A stretch of 64,000 bases of DNA from Enterococcaceae bacterium OF42-14pH9A (GTDB taxonomy: Bacteria; Bacillota; Bacilli; Lactobacillales; Enterococcaceae), in contig JAQEYU010000001.1 in the NCBI GenBank assembly GCA_027692465.1, positions 877,338 through 941,337 of the forward strand. The letters are read 5' to 3'. Positions 59,914 to 64,000 of this stretch are shown here, piece by piece (positions within the stretch are counted from its first letter, which is position 1; each line of letters begins with the position of its first letter). The notes beneath the pieces are model-generated. The model was not told the origin of the DNA. It did no database searches and saw only the letters and a list, made by a program, of their open reading frames with translations. The position numbers and the translations under genes are program-made.

Positions 59914-59942
59914 ATTATAGCAGGCGTTTGTGTCGGCGTCAA
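59914..59942 (-). promoter_or_regulatory. Promoter of the rpmG-rpsN operon
   Basis: -35 TTGACG (59937-59942), 17 bp, -10 TATAAT (59914-59919) on the minus strand. Confidence 0.85.
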
Positions 59943-59954
59943 GGAACTTTGCTT

Positions 59955-59997
59955 GAAAAAAATACCACCTTCGAAACAGCAGCTGTTTCAAAGGTGG
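59955..59997 (-). terminator. Terminator of treR
   Basis: CCACCTTTGAAACAGC and GCTGTTTCGAAGGTGG arms, then ATTTTTTT on the minus strand. Confidence 0.88.
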
Positions 59998-60009
59998 CGA
60001 AAGCAATAA

Positions 60010-60726
60010 TCAAACCCGTCGTCTACGAGCAAAGTCTACGAAGCGGAATTTATCCAAGCGGTGGATGGATTCACTGTACTGGAAACAACGGGTATCTTCC
60101 AGATAGACCAGGCTGCGGACGATCACCACGTGCTGGTCTTCGGGAGTCAATGTCATCAGATCCCGGATTTCCTTGTTGACGGGTTCGACGGTGATTTCTT
60201 TTTGGGCGTAAGAGATTTCCAGCCCCAATTCATTTTCAAAATACTGGAAAAGCGAGTCCTGGGCTTTTTTCTCCGGCAGTTGGGGGATGATGGCAGCATT
60301 CAGATAATCCCGATCCAGGATCACTACTTCGCCATCAATCTTTCGCTGGCGGATCAGCTTCCAGGCTTCGGAAGCCACCGGCCAGTCTGTGATCTGATGC
60401 AGCTTAGGGGAAACAGCAATTTTTTTCAGTTCGGCAACATGGGTCTCATTGGGGATATGCTGAGCGTTTTGAAGCTCTTTAAAACTGGTGAGCCCGCTGA
60501 TAGGGAAATCGAAACGGTTCATGTCCAGCACGATAGAACCCTTTCCTTGTTTCTTCTGGATGTAGCCGGCATTTTTCAGCAGGTTCAGTGCTTTGCGGAT
60601 CGTTTCTCGCGAGACACCATACATTTGGATCAGCTGATTTTCAGAAGGCAGCAGGGTTTGGGGGGGATATTCTTTATTGATGATCTTTTGTTCCAGATCC
60701 AAAAAGATCTCACGGAATTTATTCAT
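60010..60726 (-). CDS. treR: Trehalose operon repressor TreR (GntR family)
   Basis: 238 aa from the ATG at 60726 (GAGGAG 9 bp upstream). GntR winged helix at 1-70 (PSENQLIQMYGVSRETIRKA; LKNAGYIQKKQGKGSIVLD), then a UTRA effector domain (about 95-235). FPISGLTSFKELQ and the end RLDKFRFVDFARRRR are typical of TreR, which senses trehalose 6-phosphate. A TTG at 60735 overlaps the binding site and is rejected. Neighbouring pgmB and GH65 genes support the assignment. Confidence 0.9.
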   Translation of the reverse strand: MNKFREIFLDLEQKIINKEYPPQTLLPSENQLIQMYGVSRETIRKALNLLKNAGYIQKKQGKGSIVLDMNRFDFPISGLTSFKELQNAQHIPNETHVAELKKIAVSPKLHQITDWPVASEAWKLIRQRKIDGEVVILDRDYLNAAIIPQLPEKKAQDSLFQYFENELGLEISYAQKEITVEPVNKEIRDLMTLTPEDQHVVIVRSLVYLEDTRCFQYSESIHRLDKFRFVDFARRRRV

Positions 60727-60841
60727 ACAAAACAACTCCTCGGGTAATAGTCGTGGTCAAGCGTGATGAAACCGGCAGCAATCGATCGCGGCCACTGTGT
60801 GACAGATTGCAGGTGCCGAATATGTAAGAAAACGGAGCAAG

Positions 60842-60853
60842 TTGCCTAGACAA
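60842..60853. promoter_or_regulatory. Candidate TreR operator
   Basis: TTGCCTAGACAA keeps the TTG-N6-CAA symmetry and matches 9 of 12 bases of the B. subtilis tre operator TTGTATATACAA. It is downstream of the treR -10, consistent with autorepression. A further inverted repeat AGTTGGTCAACT overlaps its end. Confidence 0.5.
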
Positions 60854-60870
60854 GTTGGTCAACTCCTTTT

Positions 60871-60899
60871 ATTATAGGGATTTCCAGTGATAAAAACAA
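60871..60899 (-). promoter_or_regulatory. treR promoter
   Basis: -35 TTGTTT (60894-60899), 17 bp, -10 TATAAT (60871-60876) on the minus strand. Confidence 0.7.
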
Positions 60900-61127
60900 T
60901 CATGATTCGTTGTTTGAGAATTTTCTTATGAAAAAATGTAAAGGCTTACGGTTTATGTGGAGATGTCAATACAATCCGGAGTATTGAGAACCTGATGGAA
61001 TTTGGAAGTGATGTCCAGCCGAGCAGCTTCGTAAGCAGACGTTGTGTCGCAAGTCGCAGACTGATGAAAGAGATCGAAATAAAAGACGGAACCAGCAGTG
61101 ACGTGTTTACACCGGACTTACTGTTCA
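60900..61127. other. Intergenic region between treR promoter and pgmB terminator
   Basis: No ORF with a ribosome binding site and no repeat copy recognised. Confidence 0.4.
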
Positions 61128-61168
61128 ATAAAAAGAAGCGACCCTATATTGCCCGGGTCGCTTCTTTG
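61128..61168 (-). terminator. Terminator of pgmB
   Basis: AAAGAAGCGACCC and GGGTCGCTTCTTT perfect arms, TTTTTATT on the minus strand. Confidence 0.92.
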
Positions 61169-61177
61169 AGCTTGGAA

Positions 61178-61828
61178 TTAGTTTTGCAACAGCTGATCCA
61201 AATCCAGTTCTGTCAATTCATGGACGGTCTGATCGGCTCCATGAAGGGGCTCGCCGGACAAGACGCCGACAGCATACATCCCGCAGGCTTTGATGCCGTC
61301 CAAACCGGCTTGTGCATCTTCGAAACCGACGCATTCTTCCGGCTTGAAGCCCAGCATCTCTGCGGCCTTGACGAAGATTTCCGGATCCGGCTTGCCTTTG
61401 TGGAGGGTCGCCGGGTCGACGATTGCAGCGAACATATCGCTGACTTCCAATTTTTCCAAAATGAAGGGAGCGTTTTTAGAAGCGGAGGCAATGGCACAAG
61501 GCACGTTTTTAGTCTTGGCTTCTGTTAAAAAGGTCTTGACTCCCGGCAGCAGGTCCGTCGGAGTCAGGTCTTGGAGCAGTTCGACATAGTGGGTATTTTT
61601 TTTGGCTGCCAGGGCTTCTTTTTCTTCTGTGGTGAAATCGTTCTGGCGGCCGCCGTGGACCAGGATTCGTTCCAGAGAATCCATCCGGCTGATCCCTTTC
61701 AGTTGTTCATTGAATTTGAGGTCGACGTCGATGCCAATCTCCGCTCCCAGATCCCGCCAAGCGAGAAAGTGGAATTTTGCGGTATCGGTGATGACACCGT
61801 CCAAATCGAATACTAAACCTTTTTTCAT
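61178..61828 (-). CDS. pgmB: Beta-phosphoglucomutase
   Basis: 216 aa from ATG 61828 (GGAGCGATC upstream). HAD superfamily: nucleophile/acid pair Asp8 and Asp10 in VFDLDGVITDTAKFH, cap-domain substrate loop LKGISRMDSLERIL, motif III Lys in ALHKGKPDPEIFVKAAEMLG, motif IV ECVGFEDAQAG. Converts beta-glucose 1-phosphate to glucose 6-phosphate. Downstream of the GH65 gene on the same strand, whose phosphorylase supplies beta-glucose 1-phosphate. A repeat copy lies between the two genes. Confidence 0.93.
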   Translation of the reverse strand: MKKGLVFDLDGVITDTAKFHFLAWRDLGAEIGIDVDLKFNEQLKGISRMDSLERILVHGGRQNDFTTEEKEALAAKKNTHYVELLQDLTPTDLLPGVKTFLTEAKTKNVPCAIASASKNAPFILEKLEVSDMFAAIVDPATLHKGKPDPEIFVKAAEMLGFKPEECVGFEDAQAGLDGIKACGMYAVGVLSGEPLHGADQTVHELTELDLDQLLQN

Positions 61829-61990
61829 GAGATGATCGCTCCTTTTTTTGTTTGAGAGTCGGGTAGCCAAAATGCAGCGGCAGCGATTCAGTTTTTTTTT
61901 TGCTGCCGAGATTTTGGGCCCGGTATCTTTTGAATGGGCAAAGCCTCATCCGGGATCCTGTTGGGAACCCGGCGAGTGCAGACCCCTCTT

Positions 61991-62150
61991 TAAGATATAA
62001 CTGAACATGCTACTGGCAGATATTTTGGTCCGTTTCACCGTGAGCTGTGCCGTAAATGTCCAGCTTTAACACTATATAAGCTGCGCTTTGTGTCTTGCTT
62101 TCGGCAGGTCCGCAGCAATCCGGATTTCACCGGTGGTTTCAGCTCCGCGC
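61991..62150 (-). repeat. MITE-like repeat, copy G (reverse)
   Basis: Interior GGCAGATATTTTGGTCCGTT, CACCGTGAGCTGTGCCGTAA and GCAGGTCCGCAGCAATCCGG align with the other copies; ends are degenerate. It fills most of the gap between the GH65 gene and pgmB. Confidence 0.65.
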
Positions 62151-62169
62151 TGGTTTTCCTGCAAAACGG

Positions 62170-64000
62170 TCATGCATAAGGAATAACTGTCTGTTCGCCG
62201 GCGGTCAAGTTGACGGGCTCTCCTTTGATGATAACACGGCTTGGCCGGCTGGCGGTCAAGCAGACCTCTGTGGTGGTGACTTTCACGGAATAGTCGATAT
62301 TTTTGACGGTAATCTGATAGGCTACGGAGTCCCAGGCTTGCGGCAGATTCGGCTCAAAGTGCAGCAGCTCTTCTCTGACGTCCATCCCGGCAAAGGTGGT
62401 GAGGGGGATGTAAAGGGTTGCCGCCATCACGCCGGCATGGATCCCTTCGGCAGTCGTCCCCCCCTGGATATCCCGGTAATCGGAATACAAGGCTTCCTGA
62501 TACAGCTGCCAAGCCAAGTCGTTTTCTCCTACCATCGCAGCCAGTTGGGCGTGGACCACCCGAGACAAGGTGGAGCCGTGAGATGTGCGGGCCAAGTAGT
62601 AATGAAGGTTTTCGGAGACGTACGCTGCGGGAAGCTGGTCCCGATAACCCAGATCCTGCAAGATTTCGTCGACCTGACCTTTAGAAAAGTTGTAATAAAT
62701 CATCAGGCTGTCGGCTTGTTTGGCCACCTTGTAGCTGTCGGCGGATTTGCCTTCAGCGTTTAGAATCCGGTCCAATCGATAGATGTTGCCGTATTTTTCC
62801 CGATAAGCCTCCCAGTCCAGATCCTTCAATCCGAAGTAACCGTCAAATTGGGCGATGATGCCGGTCTCGTCAATCACCAGCCGCAGCTGATGGCGGATGG
62901 TTTCCATAGCGGTGAGGACTTCGTCGGTAATACCGGTTTTTTCTTGGATTGCAGCAAAAGCCGCAGTACCCAATTCCTCTTTCAGAGCAGCTACTTCTTC
63001 AAACAGCCAGACCACCATCATATTCGTATAGGCGTTGTCTTTGAGCCCGCCTTCTGCTGCTCCGGGATAGGCTTCGTGGAACTCATCGGGACCCATGACG
63101 CCGGCGATGGAATAACGCCCGGAAGCTTTGTCGAATCGGGCGATGCTCTGCCAAAAATGCGCGATTTCCAAGATCAGCTCCAAGCCATAATCTTCCATGA
63201 ATGCCCGGTCGCCGGTATTGTGCCAATACTGCCAGACGTTGTAAGCAATGGCCAATGAAACGTGGCGTTGGCGGCGGCTGTGGTCTTCTTTCCACTCGCC
63301 GCTGATCGGGTTCAGATGCAGCTCCTGCGACTGCTCGGTCCCGTCAAGCCCTGACTGCCACGGGAACATTGCTCCCTGGTACCCGGCATTGGCAGCGTCG
63401 GTCTTGGCTGCCGGTAAGCGCAGGTAACGATACATCAGCAGCTGACGGGCCGTTTCCGGAAAGCGCAGGATGTAAAAGGGCAGGATGAACAGTTCGTCCC
63501 AGAAGATGTGGCCGCGATAGGCTTCGCCGTGAAGCCCCCGGGCTGTAACGGAGGCATCCAGCTTCCGGTTGCCCGCCGGCGAAGCGGAGGCCAGCAGGTG
63601 ATAGGTATGGATATTCAACAGCTTCTGACTCATCAAATCACCAGTTACCGTCACGGCTGCTTTTTGCCAAAGTTTTTGCCAAGCAGCAGCAGAGGCGGCG
63701 GACAGCTCGGCAAAGCCCGGAAATTTTTCCGGCGCAAGCTTCATTTGAGGCTGCGGCTCTTCCTTGCGAAACTGAGCGGCGCGAACTGTTTTTTCAATCT
63801 CATACCACTGGCCCTCCTGAGCGATAAAGGTCACTGTCTGAAAGACTTTTTCAGCGGTAACGTCTGTTGTAAGGGTGCCCTGTTCCAAAAGTGGTCCCCC
63901 CAGACAAGATTGCTGCAGCAGGGTGATCTGTGAATCCTTGGTGCGGGCGGCCAACATTGCCTGCGGACCAAGGACATCTGTCTTCAGAATATCCAGATGG
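62170..64000 (-). CDS. GH65 family disaccharide phosphorylase, 5' end outside window
   Basis: At least 610 residues of an expected 750-770; the frame stays open to the window edge, so the N-terminal beta-sandwich is partly missing and the ATG at 63957 is internal. Catalytic (alpha/alpha)6 barrel: GLHGEAYRGHIFWDELFILP and general acid Glu in GVMGPDEFHEAYPG; phosphate-site region near ARTSHGSTLSRVVHAQLA. Releases beta-glucose 1-phosphate from an alpha-glucoside. With treR and pgmB the likely substrate is trehalose 6-phosphate or trehalose; kojibiose or maltose specificity cannot be excluded. Confidence 0.88.
   Translation of the reverse strand, partial: HLDILKTDVLGPQAMLAARTKDSQITLLQQSCLGGPLLEQGTLTTDVTAEKVFQTVTFIAQEGQWYEIEKTVRAAQFRKEEPQPQMKLAPEKFPGFAELSAASAAAWQKLWQKAAVTVTGDLMSQKLLNIHTYHLLASASPAGNRKLDASVTARGLHGEAYRGHIFWDELFILPFYILRFPETARQLLMYRYLRLPAAKTDAANAGYQGAMFPWQSGLDGTEQSQELHLNPISGEWKEDHSRRQRHVSLAIAYNVWQYWHNTGDRAFMEDYGLELILEIAHFWQSIARFDKASGRYSIAGVMGPDEFHEAYPGAAEGGLKDNAYTNMMVVWLFEEVAALKEELGTAAFAAIQEKTGITDEVLTAMETIRHQLRLVIDETGIIAQFDGYFGLKDLDWEAYREKYGNIYRLDRILNAEGKSADSYKVAKQADSLMIYYNFSKGQVDEILQDLGYRDQLPAAYVSENLHYYLARTSHGSTLSRVVHAQLAAMVGENDLAWQLYQEALYSDYRDIQGGTTAEGIHAGVMAATLYIPLTTFAGMDVREELLHFEPNLPQAWDSVAYQITVKNIDYSVKVTTTEVCLTASRPSRVIIKGEPVNLTAGEQTVIPYA

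Overview
The window reads as chromosome of a low-to-medium GC Gram-positive bacterium of the order Lactobacillales, most like Enterococcaceae or Carnobacteriaceae. The reasons are strong AGGAGG ribosome binding sites, frequent TTG and GTG starts, intrinsic terminators, a cysteine T-box, and two conserved Bacilli gene orders: dut-radA-yacL-gltX-cysE-cysS-mrnC-rlmB-yacP-sigma and ymfF-ymfH-ymfI-rodZ-pgsA-cinA-recA-rny. Species cannot be assigned from the sequence alone. No rRNA, tRNA, CRISPR array, prophage or intact insertion sequence was seen.

Layout. 0-6 kb: end of queG, degV, a DUF2264 gene, an ABC-F gene with an attenuator-like leader, and an HdeD-like membrane gene. 6.3-20.5 kb: a glycan-utilisation locus that looks more AT-rich than its surroundings. 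It has a divergent TIM-barrel sugar isomerase/epimerase, then a co-directional run: AraC regulator, GH105, GRP-type sugar transporter, ABC lipoprotein, an unrecognised 811-aa protein, two ABC permeases, GH2 beta-galactosidase and GH51 arabinofuranosidase. No ABC ATPase is present, so a shared MsmX-type ATPase probably energises the importer. 20.8-25 kb: ZIP transporter, small membrane protein, MFS transporter, signal peptidase I and a broken DUF4143 ATPase gene. 25-29 kb: proBA (minus strand) and an ECF sigma/anti-sigma pair, with a parS-like site between them. 29-40 kb: the dut-to-sigma cluster, ending at veg. 40-52 kb: GNAT, mscL and the ymfF-to-rny cluster. 52-58.7 kb: a phosphotransferase-like protein, sugar acetyltransferase, DUF2316, mprF, a flavin-binding-type protein and an orphan. 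58.7-59.9 kb: a minus-strand set of cysteine-free ribosomal proteins (L33, S14, L32) with a small basic protein, behind two Zur-box-like sequences. 60-64 kb: treR, pgmB and a partial GH65 phosphorylase, a trehalose/alpha-glucoside phosphorolysis module.

Throughout the window there is a dispersed, non-coding, roughly 145-170 bp repeat with terminal inverted repeats (TAGGGTGTGTCTGAAAA type). I count eight copies, one of them internally deleted to 58 bp, plus one doubtful relic. It behaves like a MITE and sits at gene ends, in leaders and at the edge of a pseudogene.

The most interesting items are the uncharacterised 811-aa protein in the glycan operon, which may be a cytoplasmic alpha/alpha-toroid lyase or hydrolase; the MITE family and its habit of supplying or abutting stop codons; the ABC-F leader with a 12-codon ORF running through its terminator hairpin; and the Zur-type ribosomal-protein operon. 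No convincing new defence or mobile system was found.
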